Assembly (NCBI RefSeq): GCF_001865015.1
Contig: NZ_MJGV01000057.1
Location: 1 to 48,821 of the forward strand
DNA length: 48,821 bases
From: Curtobacterium sp. MMLR14_010
GTDB lineage: Bacteria > Actinomycetota > Actinomycetes > Actinomycetales > Microbacteriaceae
Direction: 5' to 3'
The position numbers were made by a program, and so were the translations under genes. Positions 26,980 through 35,642 of the stretch are shown here, piece after piece. Within the stretch, counting starts at the first letter, position 1. Every line of letters starts with the position of its first letter. The notes under the pieces are model-generated. The model saw nothing but the letters and a program-made list of their open reading frames with translations, was not told the origin of the DNA and ran no database searches.

Positions 26980-27009
26980 TTGACATGTGAGTGCGACGAC
27001 TTCTACGGT
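26980..27009 (+). promoter_or_regulatory. Strong predicted promoter for the secreted-protein/lipoprotein operon
   Basis: TTGACA (26980-26985), an 18-base spacer and TACGGT (27004-27009): a perfect -35 and the same -10 as the NAD operon. Expected start near 27016, giving a ~42-nt leader with a GAAAGG ribosome site before the GTG at 27058. Confidence 0.7.
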
Positions 27010-27057
27010 GTCGACACGGTCACCGCCGACCGGCCCGCTCCTGACGAAAGGTGCCCC

Positions 27058-28275
27058 GTGCGCCCTGCTCTGTGCTTCCTGCTTCCCGTCGGCCTCGCCG
27101 CCTCCCTGATGACCGCGTCGCCGTCGTTCGCCGCCGACACCAGCGCGGCTGGCGCGGCTGGCGCCTCCACCGTCCGCGGGCTGCTGCAGCATGCAGACGG
27201 CGCCCCGTTCCGAGCCGGTGCCCCGGTCGCGGTCTTCGCGATCCCGCAGGACGACGCACCTGGTCCCTCGCAGGAGGGCGCATCGCGCACGAGCGAGCAG
27301 GTCGCCGCCGGAGCGGTCGACGCCGGCGGACGCTTCGCCGTCACGATCGCGGACACCGAACGGCTCCGCGGTGTGGCGTCGCCAGCGGGCCTGGTCGACC
27401 TCGAGGTCCGCGCCGTCGACGGCACCGCGTTCGCCCCGTTCGCCCTGACCCGCAGGCTCGTCCAGGTCGACGGCCGGACGACGCTCGTCGACCCCGACCA
27501 GGACAGCTCGGCGACGGACACGCGTCGCGGCAGGACACCCGCCGAGGGCCTCGGCACCGACGTCACCACCGGCACGGTCAGGAGCACCGGCACCGTGCCG
27601 GACGCCGCCGCTGCCGGGCTGCCCGTGGGCGGCACGCGCTCGTCCGGCGGCGCACCACGGACGCAGGTGTGCGGGGAGACCCTGCTGAAGAACATCGGTT
27701 CCCGACGCGTCGTCGTCGGGTCGACGTACGCGATGGTCTCGGGCTCCTCAGGCCGGTTCGTCTACCGCGCCGGCGCTGCGACGAGCCTCGGGGTCGCGTA
27801 CTCGGTGAACGGCTCGAAGAGGACGTGGGCGCAGGCCGGCACGACGAGCCGCGCGTCCAGCGTGGAGATCGACTTCGGCAAGCGCACCGGCGGGCGGTCC
27901 TACGAGACGCAGTTCCGGTTCGGCAAGTACGCGCAGTGGTGCCGGCCCGTCGGCTCCACGCAGAACCAGGTCTACAACCACGTCGTCAAGGCGAACCGCT
28001 TCGACGGCGGGGCCTGGGTGGTCTCGGCCCCCACACCGTCGGCCACCTACTGCCGCCCGTACGCGAGCGGGACCGACACCACCCGCTCGACGACCGCCGC
28101 GAACGTCTGGTCCCACGGCGTCCGCTTCGTCGGCCCGCTCGGCATCGACCTGACCGCGAAGACCGGGTACACCGACAAGGCAGCCCTGAACTACCGCATC
28201 AACGGGAAGACCCGACAGATCTGCGGCACGAGCGACTACTGGGTCGGCACCCCGAAGCGCGCGGTCGTGCGGTGA
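27058..28275 (+). CDS. Secreted protein of unknown function
   Basis: 405 residues from GTG at 27058, preceded by GAAAGG; earlier in-frame starts fall inside the promoter. A clear signal peptide (RPALCFLLPVGLAASLMTASPSFA) is followed by an Ig-like part (about 40-145, with DGAPFRAGAPVAVFA and VDAGGRFAVTI) resembling carboxypeptidase-regulatory folds, a Thr/Arg/Gly-rich linker, and a beta-rich C-terminal domain (about 200-405). That domain has four Cys, in QVCGETLL, QWCRPV, TYCRPY and QICGTSDYW, probably forming two disulfides. No catalytic motif is recognised. It overlaps the downstream lipoprotein gene by GTGA, so the two products are likely made together and may interact at the cell surface. 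Confidence 0.82.
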   Translation: MRPALCFLLPVGLAASLMTASPSFAADTSAAGAAGASTVRGLLQHADGAPFRAGAPVAVFAIPQDDAPGPSQEGASRTSEQVAAGAVDAGGRFAVTIADTERLRGVASPAGLVDLEVRAVDGTAFAPFALTRRLVQVDGRTTLVDPDQDSSATDTRRGRTPAEGLGTDVTTGTVRSTGTVPDAAAAGLPVGGTRSSGGAPRTQVCGETLLKNIGSRRVVVGSTYAMVSGSSGRFVYRAGAATSLGVAYSVNGSKRTWAQAGTTSRASSVEIDFGKRTGGRSYETQFRFGKYAQWCRPVGSTQNQVYNHVVKANRFDGGAWVVSAPTPSATYCRPYASGTDTTRSTTAANVWSHGVRFVGPLGIDLTAKTGYTDKAALNYRINGKTRQICGTSDYWVGTPKRAVVR

Positions 28276-28769
28276 GGCGCTCCAGGTCGATCGCACTCGT
28301 CGGTCTCGCTGCGGCCGGGCTCGGCGGCTGCGCCGGGGACCCGCCCCGCGCGCCACTCAGCTACCCGGACTCCGGCGTGTCCTCGTGCGCGCTGTCGGCG
28401 CAGTACCGGGACGTCGGCCTCGGCATCAGCGTCGACCACCACGCGGACGGTCCGATCACGATCGAGGCGGTCCGTGCCGAGGGCGCACGTGACCTCGAGG
28501 TCGTCGGGGCGGCCCTGGTGGACGTCGGGTCGCACTATCGCACCGGGTTCGGACCCTGGCCGATCGAGCCCGACCGCCGCTGGGGCACACCCCGCACGGC
28601 CTTCGGCAGGACGGTCCCGGCCGGGGAGCACGTCGACCTCGTCGTGCACCTGCGGCGGACGGCCGAGTCCGGCACCGCGGACGACCTGGTCATCGAGTAC
28701 CGAGCCGGCGGCCGCCAGTACGCCGCCGACGTCCACCAGGCGGTGTCGATCGACCCGACCTGCGCGTGA
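28272..28769 (+). CDS. Predicted lipoprotein, paralogue of the gene at 25314
   Basis: 165 residues. The N-terminus RRSRSIALVGLAAAGLGGCAG carries a lipobox (LGGC), so it should be lipid-anchored outside the membrane. After a CALSAQYRDVGLGISVDHH block come ITIEAVRAEGARDLEVVGAAL, a Pro/Trp-rich middle (FGPWPIEPDRRW), VPAGEHVDLVVHLRRTAESG and VIEYRAGGRQYAADVHQAVSIDPTC. The order and spacing of these blocks match the protein at 25314. GTG at 28272 overlaps the upstream stop (GTGA). Function unknown. Confidence 0.8.
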   Translation: MRRSRSIALVGLAAAGLGGCAGDPPRAPLSYPDSGVSSCALSAQYRDVGLGISVDHHADGPITIEAVRAEGARDLEVVGAALVDVGSHYRTGFGPWPIEPDRRWGTPRTAFGRTVPAGEHVDLVVHLRRTAESGTADDLVIEYRAGGRQYAADVHQAVSIDPTCA

Positions 28770-28858
28770 ACGACGGCGCAGACGTCGGCGCGGACCGCGG
28801 CACCGGCCACGTCGTGATCGCGATCTGACCGGTGAGCCGGTCCGGGCCTCCAGTGCCG

Positions 28859-29872
28859 TCAGCGGTGGGGACCGCAGGACGCCCGCAGCACCAGCTCCGC
28901 GTCGAACTCGGCGTGAGCGCGCTCACCAGCGGGGTCGAGCACCCGGGCGACGGCGGCATCCGCCATCGCCTCGATCGGCTGCCGAACCGTCGTCAGCGGC
29001 GGCCACGTGTACTCGGCCTCCCACGAGCCGTCGAACGCCACCAGGGCCACGTCCTCCGGCACGCGCACGCCGCGCTCATGGAACGCCCGGAGCACGCCGA
29101 CGGCAGTCCGGTCCGACGCGGCGAACACGGCGTCGGGCCGGTCGTCCTCGTCGGCGATCCGGAGTCCGGACACGTAGCCCCCGTCACGCGTGTAGCCGCC
29201 GTCGTACACCCGGCCGGGAGGCACGCCCCGGCTCGCGCACGCCGCCCGCCATCCGCTGTGGCGGGGTTCGCGGTCGTCGAGCTGGCCGACGAAGGCCACC
29301 CGCGTGCGACCGTGGTCCAGCAGGTGCTCGGTTGCGCGCTCGGCACCGGCACGCAGGTCGGTGCCGACGCTCGCAACGCCGTCCCGTGCCCCCGGTGCGT
29401 TGAGGTCCACCCACGGCAGTCCGACCGGGTCGATCGCGGACCGGTCGGCGGCCCCGCTCGAGAGCACGAGCACGCCGTCGACCATCCGTGCGGCGAACTC
29501 CTCGAAGCGCGCGCGGAGTCCGTCGGGCTCGAAGGAGGTCGCCGTCGAGTAGAGGGCGTACCCGCGCTCGCGTGCCGCCGACTCGATCGCCGCGGCGTAC
29601 TCGGCGAAGAACGGGTTCGCGAAGACGGGGTCGTCACGGTCGGGCACCGCGAGCACCAGGGTGCGGGCCGATCCCGAGCGGAGCGCCCGTGCAGCCTGGT
29701 TCGGCCGGTAGCCGAGCTCCGCCACCGCGGCGAGCACCCGGCGCCGGGTGTCCGGGGCGACGGGTGCTCCACCGTTGAGGGCGTAGCTCACCACCGCGTC
29801 CGAGACCCCGGCCAGCCGGGCGACGTCGCGCCGGGTCGGCTTGCGGGTCGGCCGCTCCGGTGCTTCGCTCAC
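28859..29872 (-). CDS. LacI-family transcriptional regulator
   Basis: 337 residues from GTG at 29872, which starts the protein ~12 residues before the HTH. The N-terminal HTH and hinge are intact: RRDVARLAGVSDAVVSYALNGG, RRRVLAAVAELGYRPNQAARALRSG. The periplasmic-binding-like effector domain follows (TLVLAVPDRDDPVF...). It begins 7 bases after the oxidoreductase stop, so it is the second gene of that operon and probably controls it through the palindrome at 31177-31196. The ligand is likely a sugar, cyclitol or derivative, judging only from the oxidoreductase partner. The stretch just upstream has only AGGA one base from the start, a poor site. Confidence 0.92.
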   Translation of the reverse strand: MSEAPERPTRKPTRRDVARLAGVSDAVVSYALNGGAPVAPDTRRRVLAAVAELGYRPNQAARALRSGSARTLVLAVPDRDDPVFANPFFAEYAAAIESAARERGYALYSTATSFEPDGLRARFEEFAARMVDGVLVLSSGAADRSAIDPVGLPWVDLNAPGARDGVASVGTDLRAGAERATEHLLDHGRTRVAFVGQLDDREPRHSGWRAACASRGVPPGRVYDGGYTRDGGYVSGLRIADEDDRPDAVFAASDRTAVGVLRAFHERGVRVPEDVALVAFDGSWEAEYTWPPLTTVRQPIEAMADAAVARVLDPAGERAHAEFDAELVLRASCGPHR

Positions 29873-29879
29873 GTCCTGA

Positions 29880-31124
29880 TCATGACACCCGCTGCGCCGC
29901 CGGGAGGGCTTCCCCGACGGCCACGGGCGCGTCACCCTGGTCGGGGATCGGCAGCCGCTCGCCGTCACGGCGGGCGGACTCGAGTGCGACGAGGCCGGGC
30001 AGCGTGTAGCGCGAGGCCTGCCAGGCGTTGACCGGCGGCAGCACGCCGTCGTTCACGGCGCGGACGAAGTCGTCGACGAGGAGCTGGTGGGAGCCCTCGT
30101 GCCCGTTCGGCGCGAAGTCGAACTCGGCGGGCAGCCGGTCCGTCAGGGCGTCGTGCACGGGCGCGTGCCCGGAGACGAAGGAACTGCGCAGTGCCGGCGA
30201 CACGTCGGCCAGGCGGGGGTCGTCGTCCTCCATGGTCGGACGGTTCTCGAGCTGGTCGGACACGTCGGTCACGCCCTCACGGTCCTGCCAGACGGAGTTC
30301 GTCACGAGCTGCTCGAAGCTGCCGTCGGTGCCGAACCACCGGAAGCGGCTCTCGCGGATGAACGAGGGGAAGCCCACGCGGCGGAACTCGTTGATGCGCA
30401 TGGACCCGCCGCCGTCGAGCTCGAACAGTGCGGTCATGTTCGAGAAGTCGTTGTCGAACATGCTGACCTCGGTGTCGAAGACCCCGTCACCGCGGTCGTC
30501 GTGGACACCGATGCAGCTGACGCTCGTCGCGTGCCGCGGGACCGCTCCGAGGACGCCGCCGATCGCGTGCGTCGGGTACCACATGGGCGGGTAGCTGGCC
30601 GTGGCCTTCCACTCGTCACCGCCGCTGTACTTGTAGGCGTCGTAGAAGCCGAGGTCCATGTCGTGGACGTAGTCGCCCTCGGCGTAGAAGACCCGGCCGA
30701 AGGCGCCCTGCTCGGCCTTCTGGCGGGCGAACACCGTCGCCGGGTTGTACTGGCTGGTCTCGCCCATCATGTAGGTGAGGCCCGTCTCCTGGACCGCCGC
30801 GATGATCGACTCGATCTCCGTCAGTGCGGTGGCCATCGGGACGGCCGAGTACACGTGCTTGCCGGCGCGGAGGGCCTGGAGCACGAGCGGGCCGTGCGTC
30901 CACCGCTGCGTGAAGATCGCGACGGCGTCGACGTCAGGACTGGCGAGCATGTCCTCGAACGACGGGAACGTGCCGGCGAGGTGGAGTTCCTCGACGAGCT
31001 GTTCGGCACGCTCGGGGAGCACGTCGGTGGCGTAGACCGCGGAGATGCCCGGGTGCTTCTCGAAGAGGGTGGCGAAGTGGCTGGAGAACTGGCCGGCTCC
31101 GACCATGCCGAGGGTGAACGTCAT
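29880..31124 (-). CDS. Gfo/Idh/MocA-family NAD(P)-dependent oxidoreductase
   Basis: 414 residues from ATG at 31124, with AGGAG six bases upstream. The N-terminal Rossmann fold begins TFTLGMVGAGQFSSHFATLFE; AGKHVYSAVPMATAL follows, where the family usually has EKP with the catalytic Lys. Here the residues read VPMA, so the conserved Lys of the EKP motif is missing. The C-terminal domain is long and acidic (GDYVHDMDLGFYDAYKYSGGDEWKA, PTHAIGGVLG with the His often used in catalysis). Likely a sugar or inositol-type dehydrogenase or a divergent relative. It is co-transcribed with the LacI-family gene. Confidence 0.9.
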   Translation of the reverse strand: MTFTLGMVGAGQFSSHFATLFEKHPGISAVYATDVLPERAEQLVEELHLAGTFPSFEDMLASPDVDAVAIFTQRWTHGPLVLQALRAGKHVYSAVPMATALTEIESIIAAVQETGLTYMMGETSQYNPATVFARQKAEQGAFGRVFYAEGDYVHDMDLGFYDAYKYSGGDEWKATASYPPMWYPTHAIGGVLGAVPRHATSVSCIGVHDDRGDGVFDTEVSMFDNDFSNMTALFELDGGGSMRINEFRRVGFPSFIRESRFRWFGTDGSFEQLVTNSVWQDREGVTDVSDQLENRPTMEDDDPRLADVSPALRSSFVSGHAPVHDALTDRLPAEFDFAPNGHEGSHQLLVDDFVRAVNDGVLPPVNAWQASRYTLPGLVALESARRDGERLPIPDQGDAPVAVGEALPAAQRVS

Positions 31125-31164
31125 GCTGGCTCCTTGCTGGCGGGTGTGCGTCGTTGCAGGACCC

Positions 31165-31193
31165 ATCGTCGCGCTCGGGTTTACTCGTGTCAA
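31165..31193 (-). promoter_or_regulatory. Promoter of the oxidoreductase-LacI operon
   Basis: TTGACA on the minus strand (31188-31193), 17-base spacer and GACGAT (31165-31170). The -35 lies inside the LacI-type palindrome, so binding of the regulator would exclude polymerase. Confidence 0.55.
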
Positions 31194-31196
31194 CCC
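31177..31196. promoter_or_regulatory. Likely LacI-family operator
   Basis: GGGTTTACTCGTGTCAACCC is a 20-bp palindrome with 16 of 20 symmetrical positions and the central CG typical of LacI-family sites. It overlaps the -35 of the oxidoreductase promoter. No second copy was noticed in the window. Confidence 0.6.
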
Positions 31197-31346
31197 CCGC
31201 TGCGGCTGCCGTGGACGCAGTGCTCTCGGCGAACTCCCGTCGATCGCCGGGGGCTCCCGCAGCACGCGCCCGTAGAGTGCTCGCGACGGCAGCAGCACCG
31301 CCGTCCGCTTGCCGCGAATCCTCAGCCTTTCGTCGACCTGCGCACC

Positions 31347-31352
31347 TAGGCT
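31347..31352 (+). promoter_or_regulatory. -10-like element upstream of the Bax-inhibitor gene
   Basis: TAGGCT, about 70 bases before the ATG at 31421. Same hexamer as upstream of sucC, purN and guaB3. The rest of the 296-base divergent region holds the LacI-type operator and nothing else that I recognise. Confidence 0.35.
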
Positions 31353-31420
31353 GAGAGGACGCGAAGGAACGCATCCGTCGTTCCCGCTCACGATCCGACC
31401 AGAGGAATCACGAGGACACC

Positions 31421-32275
31421 ATGGCTTTCAAGCCCGGTTTCGATCAGTCCCCCGCCTTCAACGACGCGGGCCGGAACGCTTGGAGCGCCGGCTCGCAGCA
31501 GCAGAACCGCTGGGGCGCGACGCCGCAGCAGTCCGCCGGCATGACGCCCGAGCAGCTGCAGTACATGTACGACCGTCCGGCGGCGAACACCGTCGACACG
31601 GACCGCATGTCGTACGAGGACACCATCGTCAAGACGCTCATGGCGTTCGGCGTGCTCGTCGTCGGCGCCGTGGCCGGGTGGAACCTCCCCCCGATCGTCT
31701 GGATCGCGGGCGCGATCATCGGGTTCGTCCTGGCGCTGGTCAACACCTTCAAGAAGAAGCCGTCCGCCGGGCTCGTGCTCGCCTACGCGTTCTTCGAGGG
31801 GCTCTTCGTCGGTGGCATCTCCGGCCACTACAACTCAGCCTTCGAGGGCATCGTCACGCAGGCGATCTTCGGCACGCTGGGTGTGTTCTTCGTCACCCTG
31901 CTGCTGTTCCGCTCCGGCAAGGTCCGTGCGACGCCCAAGGCGACGAAGTTCTTCCTGATCGCGATGGTCGGGTACATGGCGTTCTCGCTCGTGAACATCG
32001 TGCTCTCGCTCACCGGCGTGACCAACAGCGCGTTCGGGCTCCTCGGCGTGACCTTCTTCGGTATCCCGCTCGGCGTCCTGATCGGCATCTTCGTGGTCAT
32101 CATGGCCGCGTACTCGCTGATCCTCGACTTCGACCAGATCAAGACCGGTGTCGAGCGCGGCGCCCCGCGCATCTACGGGTGGACAGCCGCGTTCGGGCTC
32201 ATCGTGACGCTCGTCTGGCTCTACCTCGAGATCCTGCGCATCCTCGCCATCATCGCGAGCAGCTCCCGCAACTAG
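31421..32275 (+). CDS. Bax inhibitor-1 / YccA family membrane protein
   Basis: 284 residues; ATG has GAGGA eight bases upstream. The first ~75 residues are polar and Gln/Asn/Ser-rich (SAGSQQQNRWGATPQQ). Seven hydrophobic helices follow, with AYAFFEGLFVGGISGHYN, TLLLFRSGKVRATPK and LDFDQIKTGVERGAP; the last carries the paired Asp residues characteristic of the BI-1/TMBIM family, which form a pH-sensitive calcium-leak gate. The bacterial role is not well defined. A perfect 14-bp-stem terminator begins 11 bases after the stop. Confidence 0.92.
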   Translation: MAFKPGFDQSPAFNDAGRNAWSAGSQQQNRWGATPQQSAGMTPEQLQYMYDRPAANTVDTDRMSYEDTIVKTLMAFGVLVVGAVAGWNLPPIVWIAGAIIGFVLALVNTFKKKPSAGLVLAYAFFEGLFVGGISGHYNSAFEGIVTQAIFGTLGVFFVTLLLFRSGKVRATPKATKFFLIAMVGYMAFSLVNIVLSLTGVTNSAFGLLGVTFFGIPLGVLIGIFVVIMAAYSLILDFDQIKTGVERGAPRIYGWTAAFGLIVTLVWLYLEILRILAIIASSSRN

Positions 32276-32285
32276 CACGAACACC

Positions 32286-32317
32286 CGAAGGGCCCCGGCA
32301 CACGCCGGGGCCCTTCG
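32286..32317 (+). terminator. Strong terminator of the Bax-inhibitor gene
   Basis: CGAAGGGCCCCGGC (32286-32299) pairs perfectly with GCCGGGGCCCTTCG (32304-32317) around the 4-nt loop ACAC, followed by TCGTT. Confidence 0.85.
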
Positions 32318-32346
32318 TCGTTCCCGCCCTCGCCGGCGCCCGCGCC

Positions 32347-32410
32347 CGTCGGAGCGCGTCCCGCCCCCCGTCGTAGCGCGTCCTGCCCCCGTCGTAGCGC
32401 GTCCCGCCCC
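32347..32410. repeat. Triple ~21-bp tandem repeat
   Basis: Three consecutive copies of a unit close to CGTCGTAGCGCGTCCCGCCCC, with minor changes (first copy GGAG for GTAG, second TCCTG). The 546-base gap between the Bax-inhibitor gene and guaA contains this array, a GTCGTGACCACTCGG motif (32534-32548), a short ACGCCG run (~32660-32690), a large palindrome and the guaA terminator, but no convincing gene. Confidence 0.75.
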
Positions 32411-32690
32411 GCGGCCCCCGCCGCCGCGGACCGGTCGCAACACCCCGCTCAGGTTCGTCGAGCGGCCACGAACCGTCGCTCGACGATGCCGCGGCCGACG
32501 AACTCTGACCGCCCGGCGACACGCAGACGGTGAGTCGTGACCACTCGGCGCCAGGTACCCCGCCCGCACCGGCCGCGCGCCCCGCGCCTCGGCCCTCGGC
32601 ACCCGGCGTCCGTCCCCGCGCCGCCCACGCCCGCTCCCACGCGCACGCCCACGCCCCCACGTCCACGCCGACGCCGACGCCGACGCCCAC

Positions 32691-32752
32691 GCTGAGGTCG
32701 CACTTCGTGTCGGCTCGCGGAGCGCGGAGGCGACACGGAGTGCGACCTCAGC
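32691..32752. repeat. 62-bp long-arm palindrome
   Basis: Left arm 32691-32712 (GCTGAGGTCGCACTTCGTGTCG) and right arm 32731-32752 match at 21 of 22 positions around an 18-base loop that is itself GC-rich. It lies in non-coding DNA 23 bases beyond the guaA terminator. Confidence 0.8.
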
Positions 32753-32774
32753 CCGGAACCCCGCCCCGAACGAC

Positions 32775-32809
32775 GAAGGGGCCCGACGCTTCACGCGCCG
32801 AACCCCTTC
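32775..32809 (-). terminator. guaA terminator
   Basis: Imperfect hairpin: GAAGGGG...CGACGC (32775-32789) with GCGCCG...CCCCTTC (32795-32809), 12 of 15 pairs, 5-nt loop, starting 12 bases past the guaA stop. Confidence 0.55.
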
Positions 32810-32821
32810 AGGACGGGAGAC

Positions 32822-34405
32822 TCACTCCCACTCGATCGTCCCCGGCGGCTTCGACGTGACGTCGAGCACGACGCGGTTCACGTCGCGCACCTCGTTCGTG
32901 ATGCGGTTCGAGATCTTCGCGAGCACGTCGTACGGCAGGCGGGTCCAGTCGGCGGTCATGGCGTCCTCGGACGACACGGGACGGAGCACGATGGGGTGCC
33001 CGTACGTGCGACCGTCGCCCTGCACGCCCACGGAGCGGACGTCGGCGAGCAGCACGACCGGGCACTGCCAGATCTCGTCGTCCAGACCGGCGGCGCTGAG
33101 CTCGGCGCGGGCGATGGCGTCGGCCGCGCGCAGGATCTCCAGGCGCTCCTTGTCGACGGAACCCACGATCCGGATGCCCAGGCCGGGGCCGGGGAACGGC
33201 TGGCGACCGACGATGACCTCGGGCAGCCCGAGCTCGCGACCGACCGCGCGGACCTCGTCCTTGAACAGGGTGCGCAGCGGCTCGACGAGCTTGAACGTCA
33301 TGTCCTCGGGCAGCCCGCCGACGTTGTGGTGCGACTTGATGTTCGCGGTGCCGGCACCGCCGCCGGACTCGACCACGTCGGGGTAGAGCGTGCCCTGCAC
33401 GAGGAACTCGACCTGGCCGTCGTCCGACGAGTCAGCACGAGCCTCGAGCACGAGGGCCTCTGCCGCCGCCTCGAACGTGCGGATGAACTCGCGCCCGATG
33501 ATCTTGCGCTTCTGCTCGGGGTCGCTGACACCAGCCAGGGCGTCGAGGAACTGCTGCTCGGCGTCGACGGTGATGAGTCGGACACCGGTGGAGGCGACGT
33601 AGTCCTCTTCCACCTGCTTGCGTTCGTCCGCGCGGAGCAGCCCGTGGTCGACGAACACGCACGTGAGCTGGTCGCCCACGGCCTTGTGCACCAGGGCAGC
33701 GGCCACGGCGGAGTCGACCCCACCGGAGAGCCCGGCGATGACGCGCGCAGAACCGACCTGCGCCCTGATCCGGGCGACCTGCTCGTCGATCACGTTCGCG
33801 GAGTTCCAGTCACCCGGCAGTCCGGCGGCGCGGTGCAGGAAGTTCTCCAGCACGGCCTGGCCGAACGCGGAGTGCTTGACCTCGGGGTGCCACTGCACGC
33901 CGTAGAGCTTGCGCTCGTCCGACGCGAAGGCCGCCACCGGGGTGGAGGAACTCGATGCGAGGACCTCGAAGCCCGCGGGCGCTTCGGACACGGAGTCGCC
34001 GTGCGACATCCACGTGGTCTGGGACTCGGGCTGACCACCGAGCAGCACCGAGTCGGTGCCGGTCACGTCGACCGCGGTCGCGCCGTACTCGCGGAGCCCG
34101 GTGTTCGCGACGGTGCCTCCGAGTGCGGTCGCCATGGCCTGGAAGCCGTAGCAGATGCCGAGCACGGGGACACCGAGCTCGAGGATGGCCCCGTCGAGTG
34201 CCGGGGCACCGTCTTCGTACACGGACGACGGGCCGCCGGACAGCACGATGGCTGCGGGGTCCTTCGCGCGGATCTCCTCCGCCGACATCGAGTGGGGGAC
34301 GATCTCGCTGTAGACGTTGGCCTCGCGGACGCGTCGTGCGATCAGCTGCGCGTACTGCGCACCGAAGTCGACGACGAGGACGGGACGCTGGTCGGTCTCG
34401 CTCAC
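32822..34405 (-). CDS. guaA: GMP synthase (glutamine-hydrolysing)
   Basis: 527 residues, converting XMP to GMP. The class I glutamine amidotransferase domain has the nucleophile Cys in [12 protein letters not shown] and the His-Glu pair in [15 protein letters not shown]. The ATP pyrophosphatase domain has the P-loop [10 protein letters not shown], followed by the dimerisation domain ending [20 protein letters not shown] at 34405 overlaps the DUF3817 stop by 4 bases, so it is coupled to that gene and probably to SURF1 upstream. Length is standard. Confidence 0.98.
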   Translation of the reverse strand: MSETDQRPVLVVDFGAQYAQLIARRVREANVYSEIVPHSMSAEEIRAKDPAAIVLSGGPSSVYEDGAPALDGAILELGVPVLGICYGFQAMATALGGTVANTGLREYGATAVDVTGTDSVLLGGQPESQTTWMSHGDSVSEAPAGFEVLASSSSTPVAAFASDERKLYGVQWHPEVKHSAFGQAVLENFLHRAAGLPGDWNSANVIDEQVARIRAQVGSARVIAGLSGGVDSAVAAALVHKAVGDQLTCVFVDHGLLRADERKQVEEDYVASTGVRLITVDAEQQFLDALAGVSDPEQKRKIIGREFIRTFEAAAEALVLEARADSSDDGQVEFLVQGTLYPDVVESGGGAGTANIKSHHNVGGLPEDMTFKLVEPLRTLFKDEVRAVGRELGLPEVIVGRQPFPGPGLGIRIVGSVDKERLEILRAADAIARAELSAAGLDDEIWQCPVVLLADVRSVGVQGDGRTYGHPIVLRPVSSEDAMTADWTRLPYDVLAKISNRITNEVRDVNRVVLDVTSKPPGTIEWE

Positions 34406-34848
34406 CGAGCGCTCTCTTTCTCACGCTGCTGGGCAGCGGTCAGCTCGTGGTAGGTGGTCATGGCGGTCTGCTGCATGCGGTGCTCGACCACGAAGGACAT
34501 GAACGGGATGACGCCGCCGAGCGCGATGAGCAGGAAGCGCGACGGCCGCCAGCGCATGATGCTCCACAGGCGGAAATCGGCGAACAGGTACACGACGTAC
34601 AGCCAACCGTGAGCGATGAGGATCGCGATCGACAGGTTGAAGGTGCCGGGGGCTTCGCCAGCGGTGCCGTTCGGGACGAAGAACGCTCCGCCGCCGATCT
34701 GCATCTCGCGCTGGATCGGCGTGTACTTGATGACCACCTCGACGACCAGGGCGAGCAGGAGCACGCCGGTCACGTACGCGGAGGCACGGTAGAACCGGAC
34801 GGCCCCCGGGATCTTGGGGACGTCACGGGTACGGACGGTCAGAGCCAT
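34402..34848 (-). CDS. DUF3817 family membrane protein
   Basis: 148 residues with three hydrophobic segments (roughly 22-42, 77-97 and 110-125). Blocks [40 protein letters not shown] and [11 protein letters not shown] match DUF3817 proteins, common next to guaA in Microbacteriaceae and of unknown function. It overlaps guaA by 4 bases and starts 9 bases after the SURF1-like gene. Confidence 0.88.
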   Translation of the reverse strand: MALTVRTRDVPKIPGAVRFYRASAYVTGVLLLALVVEVVIKYTPIQREMQIGGGAFFVPNGTAGEAPGTFNLSIAILIAHGWLYVVYLFADFRLWSIMRWRPSRFLLIALGGVIPFMSFVVEHRMQQTAMTTYHELTAAQQREKESAR

Positions 34849-34857
34849 GTGGGAAGC

Positions 34858-35637
34858 CTATCGTCGCTCGGTGGTCAGGCCGGAGGGGGCGAGGTCGGCC
34901 TGCTGGCGCTCGTCCTCTTCCCGTTCCCAGGTGTCCTTCACGAAGCGCCACCACAGGAACACGGCGAAGCCGGCGAAGACGACCCACTCGACCGCGTAGA
35001 ACAGGTTGAGCCAGTCGAACTGGACCTCGCGCGTGGGTGCCCGGTCGGCGACGGTGCCGAGGTCGGCTGCGGACGCAGTGGTGCCGTCGGCGACCACGTA
35101 CCCGCCGTACATCCGGTCGTCGAACGCCTTCCACGTGTTGACGAACCGGGCGGGGGCGACCGCCGAGTACTCGTCACGCTGGAAGGCGTCCTGGTCCGGG
35201 GACTCGGACGGGTAGTACCGGCCCTGCACGGTGACGGTCGCGCCGTCGGCCAGGCGGTCACCACCGGCGACGGCGGCTGCCCGCTGGTCGGACCACCCGA
35301 CGACGACCGGGAGGCTCGCCCCCGTGGACGTGTCGACCATGTGTCCGACGGTCTGGTAGCGACCACCCCCGCTGCGGCCGGTCAGCACGGTGGTGTCACC
35401 GGCGACGAAGCGGCCGGTGACGGTCACCCGCTGGCCAGCCAGGCTGTCGCCCACGCCGCGTTCGGGCTTCGAGACGTCGGAGAGCACCTTGCGGGTCTCC
35501 GTGCTGGCCGGCAGCGGCTTGCCGTTCTCGATGCTCCGCTCGAGCTGCCACTTGCCGAGGAAGGCGAACACCGCAGCGAGGACCAGCGCGAGCAGCAGCA
35601 ACGCGATCCACCTCGGTCGTCGGGCGACTGCCCACAT
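34858..35637 (-). CDS. SURF1-family cytochrome c oxidase assembly protein
   Basis: 259 residues. One N-terminal helix (WIALLLLALVLAAVFAFLG) is followed by the family's GKWQLERS motif, an extracytoplasmic domain with PVVVGWSDQRAAA, RYYPSE and FDWLNLFYAVEWV, and a C-terminal helix (VVFAGFAVFLWWRF). Actinobacterial SURF1 proteins help insert heme a into cytochrome aa3 oxidase. A GGGAGGCTCG repeat fragment falls in the coding sequence at about 35309. It lies 5 bases after the antiporter stop, so the whole run from the antiporter subunit to guaA may be one transcript. Confidence 0.88.
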   Translation of the reverse strand: MWAVARRPRWIALLLLALVLAAVFAFLGKWQLERSIENGKPLPASTETRKVLSDVSKPERGVGDSLAGQRVTVTGRFVAGDTTVLTGRSGGGRYQTVGHMVDTSTGASLPVVVGWSDQRAAAVAGGDRLADGATVTVQGRYYPSESPDQDAFQRDEYSAVAPARFVNTWKAFDDRMYGGYVVADGTTASAADLGTVADRAPTREVQFDWLNLFYAVEWVVFAGFAVFLWWRFVKDTWEREEDERQQADLAPSGLTTERR

Positions 35638-35642
35638 CTGTA

